This document shows, piece after piece, positions 36,430 through 47,639 of a stretch of 64,000 nucleotides of DNA (positions are counted from its first letter, which is position 1; each line of letters starts with the position of its first letter). This DNA comes from Sitta carolinensis (lineage: Eukaryota; Chordata; Aves; Passeriformes; Sittidae): assembly GCA_032173965.1 (NCBI GenBank), contig CM063294.1:6308452-6372451 (forward strand). The letters are read 5' to 3'. A program made the position numbers and the translations under genes. The notes under the pieces are model-generated. The model searched no databases, was not told the DNA's origin, and saw only the letters and a list, made by a program, of their open reading frames with translations.

Positions 36430-36735
36430 ATAGAAGTTTAGTTGGTTATTGGTAGAAAAGTAGGAATAATGTACATTCTAGGTGATAATTGGGTGAATTC
36501 TCTTTAAGAGAACCTTGATTCTGTGTGTTGGGGCCTTTTGGTGTCTGTTCTCCCTCATGCTGAGCTGGTGTGAAGCCTGGTGTGCTGAGGTTGCTGATAA
36601 GGAAACAATAAACAACCTGAAGAATGAGAACCACCAAGAGTCCTGTTTGCCTTCTTTCTTAACGAGGGCTTGTGCAAAAAGGCCTCCCCTACCAGACAGA
36701 GGCATGTGGGAGTGTAAGAACTCTCACAGCCAGCT
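36430..36735 (+). mobile_element. possible LTR fragment
   Basis: The segment has features seen in avian LTRs: a purine/pyrimidine-mixed U3-like part, AATAAA at 36607-36612 followed by CAACCTGAAGAATGAGAACC, then a GTCCTGTTTGCCTTC segment resembling an R/U5 boundary. Neither end nor target duplications could be fixed. Resemblance is by memory only. Confidence 0.3.
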
Positions 36736-37589
36736 TTGAAGAAAGCTGCTTTGAACAAACACTGCTTGTCAATAGTGGTTTTCTTTTGCTTGCGGGTATC
36801 TCATAACAGTATGGGAAAAACCCCAAGTATTTTTCCTGAAAGCTTCTACTCCCTGAGCTGTGTGTGCCAAGTTTTGTGCAGACTGATGTGAGGTTCTGTT
36901 ACTTTTTAAGAGCTCCCTGAAGTATGCCACAGTTGGAATCCAACCTAGAAACCCAAGAGGGGCCATAAGCTTGTCTTCCTTATTTAGCTTTCCAAATGTT
37001 TGAATGGGAGTTGTAGCACAGATCTACATCAAGCAAGTACATTTTTTTGGACCCAATTAATGCTTAAATACTGTCAAGTTTCTGCAAGAAGCCCATAGTC
37101 CAAGTGCTTTCAAGAAGTATCCAGAAATTTAGGTTTTGAAATGGTACTTTGCTAAAGAATCCAAATTCTTTTTGCTCAAGTATGGAATGTACTTATAAAA
37201 TTAAATTTCTTCATGCAATTAATTTTATATAACAAATAATTTTATGGTCTTTAGGATATAAAATTTAAAGCATATCTTGTCTGTAAGAAAAATTTTAAAA
37301 ACTGTGCTCTGTGTCAGCAGGTAATTGCTGTCATGATGAAGCCATAAGATCAACATTTCCAAGAAAATATGGAAATAATTATTATTATTATAAAAGCTTT
37401 CCTTTGGCTTTCCCAGCCATTATCTGTCAGACAGATTTACATGAGGCTTTCTTCTCTGCCAGAGAAGATGAGTGCTGGCTGCCTGGCTTATTTTCCTTGG
37501 CTGCATTACCCAGCTGCTGTGGCACTTGGGCTGACTGGTTGATGGTGGGAGCTGAGAAGTCTTTCAGATTAGTAATTCAAATTGTCATG
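36736..37589. other. AT-rich non-coding DNA
   Basis: No gene is recognised. A short ATT microsatellite lies within it. The 94-codon open frame at 37311-37595 has no family pattern. Confidence 0.5.
37375..37392. repeat. (ATT)n microsatellite, about six units
   Basis: Runs of ATT from AATAATTATTATT onward. Short, and possibly polymorphic. Confidence 0.75.
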
Positions 37590-37800
37590 TTCTAATGCTG
37601 TGTATCTATATTGACATTCATTTCGTGTCAAAGCTTTAAATCACATTCAGGAGAGAAAAGTGCCGGGCTGTATAATGGAAAATACTACTTTTAGTAGAAG
37701 CTCCCTGTTAAGAAGTGCTGTGAAACTGAAATCAACATTGAACAAAAGCAATGTGAAGCTGTGAGTGATGCTAACAGTCTTCCTTGGCCCTAATCACTCT
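37590..37800. promoter_or_regulatory. candidate conserved regulatory element
   Basis: Single-copy-looking sequence with a TCF/LEF-type TCAAAG core (37628-37633) overlapping the palindrome AAAGCTTT (37630-37637), and no open frame of interest. Proposed from composition and motif content only. Confidence 0.15.
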
Positions 37801-38189
37801 TTTTCAACTTTGCAACAGCATCATGTGCTTTGTGGTAGCCCTGGCACTTGTGTGACTGCAAACTGACCAAAGGAGACAGGTTCATGGCTCACATACTCAC
37901 CAGAAAATAATGTGCTGGTGAGATCTGGGGTGGAAATCAAAAAGCTTGTTTATCTTAGGGCAGAAAGAAGGTAGAAAATGTAACTCAGTTACACAAACAT
38001 CTGTTTTGTTTCGTGCAGACCAGGGAATGGTAGGTGCCAGCTGGAGAGCCCCTCGAGTCTGTGTGCTGGTAGGATAGCCTGCCTGGTGGCTGATACTGCT
38101 AATGAATGCTTTGTCTTACTGTCTGCCTTTGTGCCAATGGCTTCAGTGATTGCTTTCCCTTGCTAAGCCCCCAAATCCTTTTTCTAATC

Positions 38190-38460
38190 CCTGTGCTGAA
38201 TAATTGTGCCATTTAGAGTACACTTTTCTTGTCTTACTTGCTTGCTTCCAGACCAATTATTTTGTAAACGTGTGCTCAGAAGTGCTTTTGCCATCTGTTG
38301 GAGGAATCATTTAAATGATTGAAGTAGTTTAAAGCTGCTTGTGTTGTCAGTCATTATTTTATCTCCCTTAAATTTAGTATCATCTCCTGGCCTTGGAATT
38401 TTGTTTTTGATGTTGCTGCTACATAGGATTTGTTGCTGAGAACATTCCTAGTTAATTAAT
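38190..38460. promoter_or_regulatory. candidate conserved regulatory element with 16-bp palindrome
   Basis: AATCATTTAAATGATT at 38305-38320 is a perfect palindrome, 14 bp after a CATCTG E-box core (38292-38297). TAATTAATGATAA near 38452-38464 adds homeodomain cores. A role in regulation is inferred from motif clustering only. Confidence 0.22.
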
Positions 38461-38927
38461 GATAAATTTCAGTAGTTAAGTTTTGAGGTGTCTCAACATG
38501 TATAAAAACTTAAATCACAACAGTTGAGCTCCAAAGGAAAAAAAAAGAATTGTCTGCATTGTGGTTCCAATGGAAATTAAATGAGTAGTCTACAATGGTA
38601 AATATGTTTTGAGTTTTCAGTTGGAGTTCTCAGGTAGACAAAAGTAAATGGTCTTTGTTCTGCTGGTAAAATACATGAGCAACTAACAATTCTATTAATC
38701 TAAAATAAATTAGATTTCTGAGAGAAATAAATTCTAAAGAGGTGAAATCTTAATATGGAAGCTAAAATGAAAGAATTGAATCATTCACTGCCTGTAAAAT
38801 CTCATGCTGTCTTCTGTGGCTGATGGAGCATTTGGGTTTGCCTGGTGCAGCAGGCCTCACCTTGAAGGACCTGGTCTTGTTTAGTTCCTGAACTTTGTTG
38901 AAAATAACCATTATACCATCTCTTCAG

Positions 38928-38996
38928 AATATAAAACAGCAAGAATGCTGAAAATCATAACAATAGTCACATTTCTTCCAATTGCTTTTGCAGAAG
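38928..38996 (+). other. candidate first coding exon: signal peptide
   Basis: A short pyrimidine tract and TTCAG acceptor (AG at 38926-38927) precede an ATG (38945-38947) in good context (A at -3). The next 15 codons give Lys at position 3, a hydrophobic run (IITIVTFLPIAF) and an A-F-A cleavage-type end, then Glu. The frame meets AAG/GTAAAG (38996/38997) in phase 1, as is usual for signal-peptide exons of secreted proteins. If unspliced, the frame runs only 39 codons. Hydrophobic frames arise easily in AT-rich DNA, so this may be chance. Confidence 0.2.
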
Positions 38997-39029
38997 GTAA
39001 AGCAGATGTTTGCTGTAGGATTCAACCCC

Positions 39030-39525
39030 TTAGAGGTGTGTGGAACATGTTGACCCCACAGTGATCCAGAAGAGCCTGTGGCTTCTCTGGTGACTCCTGT
39101 GTGCCAGGGTGACTCCAGAGTGACTGCTGCTCACAGTAAGAGCAGACTCCACTTTTTCCTAATTTTACAGAGGAACAAGGACTGTATTTCTGCTTCTCCC
39201 ATCTGTGTTGAGGTTCTCCAGTGAAGCAGCTTCCCAGTTTCCCAGGTGACAGCAGCCAGCCAGCCCCAGGCAGTGTGGAGGGGGCTCTGCTCCAGCCAGT
39301 GTGTGCAGGTCTGTGCTTGCTCATGAGCACTGCTGCGAGTGAGACACTGCTCCCCTCTCCCTCTGATGTTGCCATTTCTGCTCCTTTCAGGATTTATTAG
39401 TATTCAGAGCTCCCCACTGGGGTCAGGAGCTCCTTGGCCACTGCCAAGGTCACTCTGACATGGAGCCACTCTGGAGCTGCAGGAGTCACCAGCACTGACT
39501 GCAAAATAAGAGAGAGGGACTGAGA
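39030..39525. other. GC-richer non-coding block
   Basis: Composition rises to about 55% G+C. A 117-codon minus-strand frame (39022-39375) lies here without a domain-like pattern. No repeat ends are visible. Confidence 0.4.
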
Positions 39526-40184
39526 AATACCTGACTGGACAAACCCAACCCTGCTGTCTTCCTAGTTAAACCCTGTAGTTACTCTGTGCATAAAGCAGCT
39601 TTTGTTGTTTGAAGTGCTCTTCTATATGCATATTGTGTATTTATGATCTTGATAACAATTCTGAATAAGAATTGCAATGTAATCTTAATGTGGTATTAGA
39701 GCAATGCAAGGAATTGTGATGGGATGCATATTCAACTAAGGCCAGCAAAGCTTGCCTACTCCTTTGAAAAAAACAATGATTTGCAAGCAGCCTCCCCATA
39801 TGGCTATGTTTGATAAGGATCACAAATGGTTTTTGTTTAAATGCAGAAAGCTCCTAAGCTGCAGGAGAGCCTGTGGTAATTAAATAGAAGGTGACCAAAA
39901 CTTATGGTGCATTTTTTCAGTAGTCCTCACCTGAACCTTGTAGTTACTCAGGCAAGCTTGTGTAGACATGTATGTCATATAACTAGAGAATATATGTCCT
40001 TGGAAATGTGTACATTTTCTAGTTTATAATATTTAAAAGCAAAAAGAAAATTCAAACAAGTAACAGATCCGTTTATTTTTCTATAGTGCAGAAAAAAATA
40101 ACAGCTTGTCTCAAGACAAGAGACATTATAAAACATTGAAGTTGATAATACAAGAATGTTTTTCTATTCCAATTTTATTCACAG

Positions 40185-40276
40185 GACAAACATCTGATGC
40201 CCATTGTGTGCCTGCACTCGGTGTGATAGTACAGCAAGATATTTTAAGACACTGCAGGATTAGGAGAATTACATAA
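40185..40276 (+). other. candidate second exon of the small secreted peptide
   Basis: A long pyrimidine tract ending TTCACAG (AG at 40183-40184) is one of the strongest acceptors in this part of the window. Joined in phase 1 to the exon ending at 38996, the frame stays open for 29 codons and stops at TAA 40274-40276. The total is 47 residues, with two cysteines in the mature part and a basic C-terminus (HCRIRRIT). No AATAAA was found close downstream, and no family is recognised. Confidence 0.17.
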
Positions 40277-41780
40277 TGGTCTGTTTCAGTAGACCTAAAT
40301 TCCTGTAACTAACATTTATAAGGGAAAAGGAGAGTTTCCAAGGTTTAACTTGGTTCAGCTTGCTGTAGGAAGCCTTTTTTGGTTGGGGGTCAGCCACTGC
40401 AGAGTAAATTTTATGTACATAAGCCTCTTTTATTTAGGTACTGATGAAGCATAGGCTTATGGTAAAGGGTATGTATAATCCCTGAAGAAGTCAATTGAGA
40501 AAAAAATGAATGTCATTGGCTGGTCAGCTGAACCTGACAATGACTATACCTTACTTGGGATTTATGGCATGTATGAAATAACTGTGAAGCCTTTCCTTTT
40601 TTTACTGTGTCTTATCTTCCGTGTTCAGAGAAATGATGCCAGCTTAGGCCCATGCTGGAGTGCCCAGATGAGTTAGGGCCCTGTATTTTTTAGCTGTTAG
40701 TACTTCAGTTACACGAGTGCTCTGTGGAGAGGGCTGCTTGGTGATCCTTATTGATGGAGTTGAGTGGAGCTGCCCTCTGATTGAGTTGGTGTTTAGAGTT
40801 GAGTATTCCAGGTTTGAAGGGAAGGATTTGTTTCACCAGCTGTTGTGTTGTGGAGGGGAGCAAATAGACCCACCTTGCCCTCTCACCTGTGCCTGTAGTG
40901 AAAGCATGAACACAAGGGCAGAGCAGGAGCATGGTGGCAGTGCTGGCACATCTGTAGAGTGGAGAAGAAGATAACTCTGCCTCAGATGTTTGTTTCCATC
41001 CCTCCTATTGTGTTGAGACAAGAGCTTGTGTGACATAAGTGAGGTTTTGAAAATGAGTGAGTTTAATTCTCTGTTTTGGCTTGGCTTATTTTGGCTGCTT
41101 AAGCTCCCTGGCCTGGGGAATGTGAGAGCTGGCATGAGGCAGGGGAGACAGACTGTCCAAGGACTGGGATGTGACAGGGCTGTCCCTTTCAATTCAGCAC
41201 AACCCTTAAGCTGCCAGTATCGTTGCAGCTTGTGGGTGCCACTTGAGGAAATGCAGCTTGGGTACAGTGCTCAGTGAAGAAATTTTTTCCTTGCCTGGAC
41301 TACTTGTCCTCATTTGCCTGTTCATTGTGCCAGTGCAACTGTCCTGGGGCTGTGCTGTAAAAATAACTGCTTGTGCAGGCAGTGGTGCTGCTCCCTTGGC
41401 AGGAGGAACCTCCCTGGGGTCACACCAGAGCAGGCAGGAGCCTTCTGCTGGACATGGGCAAAATCCAGGGTGAAGCAGTGAAGGCAATCTAATTTCCTCT
41501 GACTGGTCAGTTATCTTACCCACTGCCAGCCACTAAATGTGAATACTTGTAAATCGAGAACACATTGAGTGTTCCTTTAAATTAGTCTTTATTATATTAA
41601 ATTTAAATATTGGAAATAGCTTGAGGAGTACTAGTGTAATCATTTAACACAAGTCAGAAAACAAAGTTTTCTAATTTTTGATAACATAATTTAAAAAAAA
41701 TCAATGATAAGTAGGTTTTAGATTGTTAATGTATTATAGAAAGCCTTGTAGTTCTGTGTTAAAAAACCCCTCACAATAAC
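40277..41780. other. non-coding DNA, GC-richer at 40850-41480
   Basis: No gene is recognised. Overlapping open frames of 75-119 codons on both strands between 40705 and 41523 reflect reduced stop-codon density in the GC-richer part. Confidence 0.5.
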
Positions 41781-41820
41781 TAAGAAATACAATTTTAAAG
41801 ATAAGAAATACAATTTTAAA
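41781..41820. repeat. 21-bp tandem duplication (1.9 copies)
   Basis: TAAGAAATACAATTTTAAA begins at 41781 and again at 41802 with no mismatch, period 21 bp. It is a recent small duplication next to A/C-rich sequence (T/G-rich on the minus strand). Confidence 0.9.
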
Positions 41821-41940
41821 AACCCCAACCAAACAACAATAAAACTAGACAAGCCAAATCCTCCAAACCCCCAGGCCAACAAAACTGTCCTCCTCAAACC
41901 CTTTTTTGCTTTCCACAAGTACCTTGTGTTTCAAACTTCT

Positions 41941-41944
<4 letters not shown>

Positions 41945-41975
<31 letters not shown>
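41945..41975. repeat. T31 homopolymer
   Basis: The longest homopolymer in the window. On the minus strand it is A31, but no AATAAA precedes it, so a retrotransposed mRNA tail is not supported. It is almost certainly length-variable and error-prone in assemblies. Confidence 0.95.
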
Positions 41976-41982
<7 letters not shown>

Positions 41983-42407
41983 CTATAAATTTGATGATAT
42001 ATCCAAACAAGCATCTTCTCTGTCCCCAAATGCAAACCTTTGAAACTTCAGCTATGTTTCCTTCTGGCATGATTTCAAGCATCTTTTTCCAGGGTTGTGC
42101 ATCTCTTTTCTTGCAGTATTTGTTGGCTTGTTTCCTACCAGTGTTCTAAAATACTATCTGCAGAGTCCATGTACAAACAGCAATTCTGCAGACTGTCCTC
42201 TCATGCAGGGTTTGGTCACCTAAACCAGAGGCACAGAGTACCAAAGCCTGCCTGGGAACTCTGCCCTCAGCCTGGCTCTTCCTTAGCCTTCCTTGGTGTT
42301 ATTCCCCACCAAGGATGGTCCTTTCCCCCAGAGTTGCCCCTGACACAGCCAAACACAGCTGATGGGTCAGTCCTTGAGCCAGGGGGCAGAAAGGTGGGCT
42401 TGCCAAG
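41976..42407. other. non-coding DNA flanking the minus-strand LTR
   Basis: No gene is recognised. The 3' flank of the LTR shows no primer-binding site or retroviral internal sequence, which supports a solo LTR. Confidence 0.45.
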
Positions 42408-42434
42408 TGTGGTTTCCCCTGCCCTGAGCAGTGT

Positions 42435-42440
42435 TTTATT
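42435..42440 (-). terminator. LTR polyadenylation signal AATAAA
   Basis: AATAAA on the minus strand, about 30 bp before the proposed 3' end of the LTR. Confidence 0.5.
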
Positions 42441-42812
42441 GTGGCTGACGTCTTCATCCCCGGAGACCCCGGTGCTGTGCCTGGCACGCAGCGTGCCTTG
42501 TGCTGGCAGGTCACTCTGCCAGGCTTGGCCCAGCAGCCATCTGTGATCTGCTGAGGTGCAGAGCTGCCCTGGGACTGTCCCTGAGCTGCAGGTGTCCTGT
42601 GGAGCCTGGGAGGAGGCAGGAGCATGCTGTGCACAGCACACAGTGCTGCTGGGGAGGGCGTGCCTGGCGAGGCTCCCTGGAACAGAGGACGGACAGAGTT
42701 AAAGGAATATTTAGGGGGTTTTAAAAAGGCCTCCAAAGGATAGATCTTGGGCAGTGCAAGAGCCTGGTCATGGGTCCACCAAAGATGGGCCCTGAGTCAT
42801 GAGATTTTGTAC

Positions 42813-42819
42813 TTTTATA
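42813..42819 (-). promoter_or_regulatory. LTR TATA box
   Basis: TATAAAA on the minus strand within the LTR, expected to position a start site about 25-30 bp downstream (near 42785). With AATAAA at 42440-42435 the implied R region would be unusually long (about 350 bp), so part of it may be a later insertion. Confidence 0.5.
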
Positions 42820-43045
42820 AGTTTTGGTCCATACTGGGGTCAATTGTCCAATTACAGCTCCAGGCTTTGCAGTCCCCCCCTCCCAGATTGCTCTCTGCAA
42901 TTCGCTGTTTGCAGTTTTTTGGGCCCAAAGCTGCAGCCATGTCCTTGATTCTGGGGCTGGAAAAGGATTGTTCTGTCTAGCTAAGCTGTGAAGAGGCAGT
43001 GCCACCCTTACTGGTGCTGGCAGGCATTCCCCTGCTCAGCCCACA

Positions 43046-44169
43046 GATGGACTGCACTGCAGTTGTCACGCTGCATTTCTGCTAGGAAGTGTCTTGTATC
43101 ATCCCAGGATTTAGTTTCACTTGTCTTCTTAAGGATGGGAAACTTAACTCATAAAAGCGTGTGCTGACGGTTGGGATCATAAGGACTTTGGGGGACCAAA
43201 ATGCACAGTTGATGAAAACTTTGCACCTACTGAAGTACTATTTAAAAATGAAATTAGAGATTGGCTTAAGCAGACTGTAGCTACTAACAGCAGAGGACTG
43301 CTAAGTGAGTTTTAGTACCTGTGAGCAGTTAATGGGGTTTTGTTGTGCAGATTCCTTGGAGAGCAGCAGAACAGAGTGAATTTCCTCAAGTAGATCTTGA
43401 TTGAAAACCTCCCTGGGCAGGAACCTGAAGATTTTTCCCTTGATTCAGTAGCTTTGAATAAGACAAGGAGTTATTTAGACAGAAGTAGGAAGTGCAGATC
43501 TCTGAAGAGCACTCAGGTAATGCTACTACTCTGACACCAGATGTATGCTTTGAGAAGAGACAGTACCAAAGTATCTTGCTTGATGTGTTCTTGGTAAATG
43601 TTTAATCTTGCATTTTGAATAATTTTGTCAAAAAATAAATTTAGTCTCCACAGATCTTGGTTTCTGTGGAGTGACTTTGCCTGAAGTAGCTGTCCCTGAA
43701 CAATTCTGTGCGTGAATTAATGCTGAATTACAGGGGAGAAAATAAATACTAGGTACATATCTCACTGTAGGCGCATAACTTGAATTAAAAGCTGCAACTT
43801 GAGAAATATGTGTTGGTACTAAGTTGTATCTTTTCAAGAAATGCATTTTCAAGCTGTTTGAGTGCTGACTCATGCCCCATGATTATGGTTGGATAGAGAC
43901 ACTTGAGGGCACATTATCCCCTTTTTTGAAATATTTGAATGGAAGCCGTTGGAGGAGCTCTGGCAGAGCAAACTGTCCAAGTGGAACTTTTAGAAGCCTG
44001 GTTGTGTTTTTGAAGAACTGCCAGAGAGAGGGAGGCAGTTGAGGTATGTGCTGTATCATTGGCTTGACTTCAGAAGTTCTGTGACTTGTCTTTCCAGGAA
44101 AATCTGTCCTCACCAGCAGCCTGATGTGACAGATGACTGTGTTGGAGTGAAATCTGGTTTAGACTTGAC
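43046..44169. other. non-coding DNA
   Basis: No gene, repeat or strong motif cluster is recognised. Open frames are short. Confidence 0.55.
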
Positions 44170-44680
44170 TTGCAAGCAGTGTTCTTCTCTTTTTGCTCCC
44201 TGTGTTGGTGTGTTAGAATAAGGGCATTCCCTCCCTTGCAGCCTGTTGGTCATTGCAGCTGTTCTGTATGGCCAAGACTCAGCTCTGGTGTTCATTGACC
44301 TAGGGAAGGAGGAGCCTGAGAGCAGGGTTTTACCAGCAGGGACACGTGCCATGGGTTGGTGTCTTGCCTGCTCCAGAGGGTGTGCACAGGTGCAGATGGT
44401 CATCCCAGCCCTGGGAGCAGCCCTCTGCAGGTAAATGGCTCTGGATACAGGCTGGCAGCTGGGGGAGGGTGTTGTGGGGCCCCAAAGACACTCGGGGAGA
44501 TGGCCCAAGTGCTTCAGCCTGTGTCTTGATGAGGCTTCTGAAGTCACACAGGAACCCTGAGCAGAACTGAGAGCTCTGGGTAGAGGCTCTGGTGGCCTCT
44601 GTTGCTCAGGGAGAGCTGTAGTCACTGGGGACTCAGATAGCCCTGCTGGGCTTATCACAGGTTCCTGTGCCACAGACCAG
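44170..44680. other. GC-rich block with exon-like unit 44242-44430 (+)
   Basis: On the + strand CCCTCCCTTGCAG (AG at 44240-44241) and TGCAG/GTAAAT (44430/44431) bound a 189-nt unit. It has one fully open frame beginning LLVIAAVLYGQDSALVFIDL. The opposite strand carries the longest open frame in the window (44110-44748, 212 codons), rich in P, S, T and A and without domain pattern. Neither is recognised as a protein, and the block may be an eroded repeat. Confidence 0.25.
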
Positions 44681-47343
44681 CTCTCCAAAGGATCTAATGA
44701 TTTCCACATGCAGCAAGTTTTTAATAATAATTGTGCTAAAAAAGTCATTCACTTTGATTTGCCAGTGCACTGGTATCTGGACAGATTTATTTTTTCCATT
44801 TTTAGTGGTTGGTGGTGTCTTACTCAGTTTTCTTTAAATAGAAGTTTTCTTCAGGTTTGTGATCTGTCTTCTCCAATCAACACTGGAACTGAAATTGTAT
44901 CACAACAAATTTGATTCTCAGGTTTATCATTTTGCTGTCGCATGACAGACTCTGCTTTAGGTAGACAAGGAATGGGCGTTGTGCTGCTTTTTGTTTAGTC
45001 TGAAATTAGCTTATATTAATATTAAATGTGTTTGTTCTCTCCTCTTCAGGGGAGAGTGGGATGTGCCAGAAATTTATTATTTTGCTATTTTTCATTTTTA
45101 ATATCACTAACAATTGTTGGAAGTAGTTGTGACAAATTACAGAAGAGATGAGTTGTGAAGGCAAGAGACAAGCAGGAAATAAAGAGGAAAAATAGGCTGA
45201 GTACAATTACGACATTGAAAAAGTTTCTGTTCTTTTTTTTTTTTCTGTTGAACATTGGCCTCAAGTATTTGCTTTTAGGGGCACTTGAAGAAATAAATTA
45301 GCTCTTCCAGTTCCTAATATTTACTTTTTTTTCATGAACAATTCTAGCCAGTTAAAAATTATTGCAGTGTTAGTTTTTGTATGAAAATTAACAGGGATGA
45401 TTAATTTAAGCAGAGCATATAGCTGAAGGCAGAAACCTTGTCCAGATCCTTGTTGTTGATGCTATTGACTTATGAGGATAAAGAATTATGCACTAAAAGA
45501 TTTAATTATGTTTTCAGTACAAATATGCAAAAATACCGTGCAGTGTTTTGGCCAAAGCCTTGCACTATTCACCAAGGAGAGAAAGAAGAGCTTTACCAAA
45601 AAATTAGGTGACCAGGAGACGCAAGAGGACCTGCAGGGAATTGCACCCCATTGACACATCTCTGTTGGTCTTGGAGATAGCAAGTGGTTGCCATTAGAAT
45701 TTTATTTTTTTTTTAAACCAATTGAGTACCTTAGTAAAGACCAGAGCTACACAGTTCAAAAATATTTTTCTCATGTAGTAGAATAATGACCAAGCATTCC
45801 AACATGGATTTGTTTCTCCTGGGAATTTAAAAATGTGAAAATTATTCCTGATGCGGACTTGAACATTTCCTTAACTCTGCTTTCTTCTGTCTCCTGCACC
45901 CCATCCTTCTTCTTAGATTAGCCAATTTCTTCATCATCATCCTTGCAAGGGGCAGATTCCCAAGGGCAGTTCTTGGCATGCCTCATTTCCAAATTCAGCT
46001 TTCTCTGAATGTCTTTTTTTTAGTAGTTTAATTTTAACAGAAGGCCTCAAATCCAATCCCAGTCATATTCCACAAAGTAAATTTACTGTCAAGACTGGAA
46101 TGTAAAGAAGGAATGAGAAGTAAAATGAACTTTACATGAAATATAAATACAGCTGGACTAATCAGTCCACTGATTGTAAGACTGTTGCAGGTGCAGGGCT
46201 TAAATACGTAAAATACAAGTCTGACAAGATGTGAAATGCAGATGATGAAACCCTTTCTGATTCAGCTGCCGAGGCCTTGCTTAGATATCTCCCATGAATT
46301 CCTTCCTTTGTTGAGGAAATGAAATGTTTCCTCCAATTAAACCCCTTATTGTTCAAAAATCTATTTGTTTTCTGAGTCAAAGACACAGTTTGTTATTTCT
46401 TTAATGCATATTCTGGAGATTGTACAGGTGTGTTTCTTAAGTTTTTTTTCCATTTATTTTTTTGTATTGGCTTACTAATAGATTGAGTTGTGTGGAATCA
46501 AAGATGTGCTTGCTCTGTTCCACCAGCTACAGTTTCTGAGGTACACACAGGAAGACAATTTAACTTTTGCAGCTCAGAGCATCTCAGTATACACATATAA
46601 ATAAACTGTTCTGTGGGAGACTGAGTGCTGCTTAGCCTGAATTCTGAGAATCCACAGCAGAACCTGAAATACATTTTCAATGTTTTTATTCTCTGTGGGC
46701 ATCAACTGCTCAAGTAGCAATGTGTCCCTTTCATATATTCTAGAGGCACGGACTAAAGGATTTCTGTGAAGTACCACAAGAGGACATCTGTTCCATCTCT
46801 TGACCTGCAGCTTTGCTGGTGATAGTGCTTTTTAAAAAACTTGTCACACAAGGAAAATCAGAACTATATGGGAATATGAAGTACACAGTGTTGTATAAAA
46901 AAGTAAAAGGTCTGAAAGAGGACAACGGACTTTGGTGTGCTTTTTCAGATCCATTTACATTCTCTTGTAAATACAATTAATCTGTGAGCTTGTGAACATT
47001 GAATAACATTTCACTTGAGTGAGTTTTCTTTTCCTAAATTTTCAGGGACAAGATGGAGCTGTATATATATGAAGGATGTGAGTTAATACATATACACACT
47101 CCTACATAAATATACCAACGTTAAGAAATCCAGTAAAATCAGTACTTTGCTGCTTTCAGACACAATACTGAAATCTTCACCTAGCAGTCATGTAAGTAAA
47201 AAACTAAGTGGTTTAAAATCATACAGTAATTTAGTTTGCAATTATACATTTGTAAGTAATTTCACTTGCAAGTAGTCCACTGAAAGCTGGCTTATGGAGT
47301 TACTTCAATTGGCTGTCTTGTTAAGTAATTGTAGAATGAAGTC
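44681..47343. other. AT-rich non-coding DNA
   Basis: No gene is recognised. A T12 tract lies at 45233-45244 and several shorter T runs occur. Open frames do not exceed 80 codons. Confidence 0.6.
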
Positions 47344-47379
47344 ATATTTCAACATATATTTCAGCATATATTTCAGCAG
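47344..47379. repeat. three tandem 12-bp units
   Basis: ATATTTCAACAT, ATATTTCAGCAT and ATATTTCAGCAG follow directly, with one change at each step. A short minisatellite-like array. Confidence 0.9.
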
Positions 47380-47639
47380 TCATAAGCACTGCAGTTCTGC
47401 TCGTTGAAGGGGTTTGTTGTTCTATTAGGTTTTCCCTTCATGAATTCAATTTTAGTTATGCCAGAAAACAGTCAAGCTGCTTCTAGTACTTTGGCTTGGC
47501 TATGCTGAGGTGATAATTGCCATAAAGAAACACACTTTGTTCTAATCTTTTGAGAGAGCAAGGCAGAGGGAGACTATTAAATATCACTAGAAACCTGAGA
47601 TGAAATCCCTTAAATTATATGATCTGGATGTATTTTCAT

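Larger units (their letters stand above)
42408..43045 (-). mobile_element. solo LTR of an avian endogenous retrovirus
   Basis: Read on the minus strand the element begins TGTGG (43045 down) and ends CCACA (to 42408), a 5-bp terminal inverted repeat. It contains a TATA box (TATAAAA, 42819 to 42813) and AATAAA (42440 to 42435) in the right order. The minus-strand segments TGTAATTGGACAATTGACCC, CTCATGACTCAGGGCCC and GAAGACGTCAGCCACAATAA resemble songbird LTR sequence known to me. No internal genes flank it. The open frames across it (145, 124 and 149 codons) are artefacts of its GC content. The exact family is uncertain, and no matching target duplication was found, so the ends are approximate. 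Confidence 0.68.

Noticed and set aside
38930..38936. TATAAAA upstream of the signal-peptide-like ATG
   Set aside because: Only 8 bp before the ATG, so a start site 25-30 bp downstream would fall after the start codon.
42097..42736. Overlapping frames of 149, 124, 145 and 74 codons
   Set aside because: They overlap the minus-strand LTR and its GC-rich flank. Frames run on both strands and none resembles a retroviral protein.
44110..44748. 212-codon open frame, minus strand (longest in window)
   Set aside because: Lies in a GC-rich block, is rich in P/S/T/A and has no domain or motif pattern. An overlapping open frame on the other strand shows that composition explains it.
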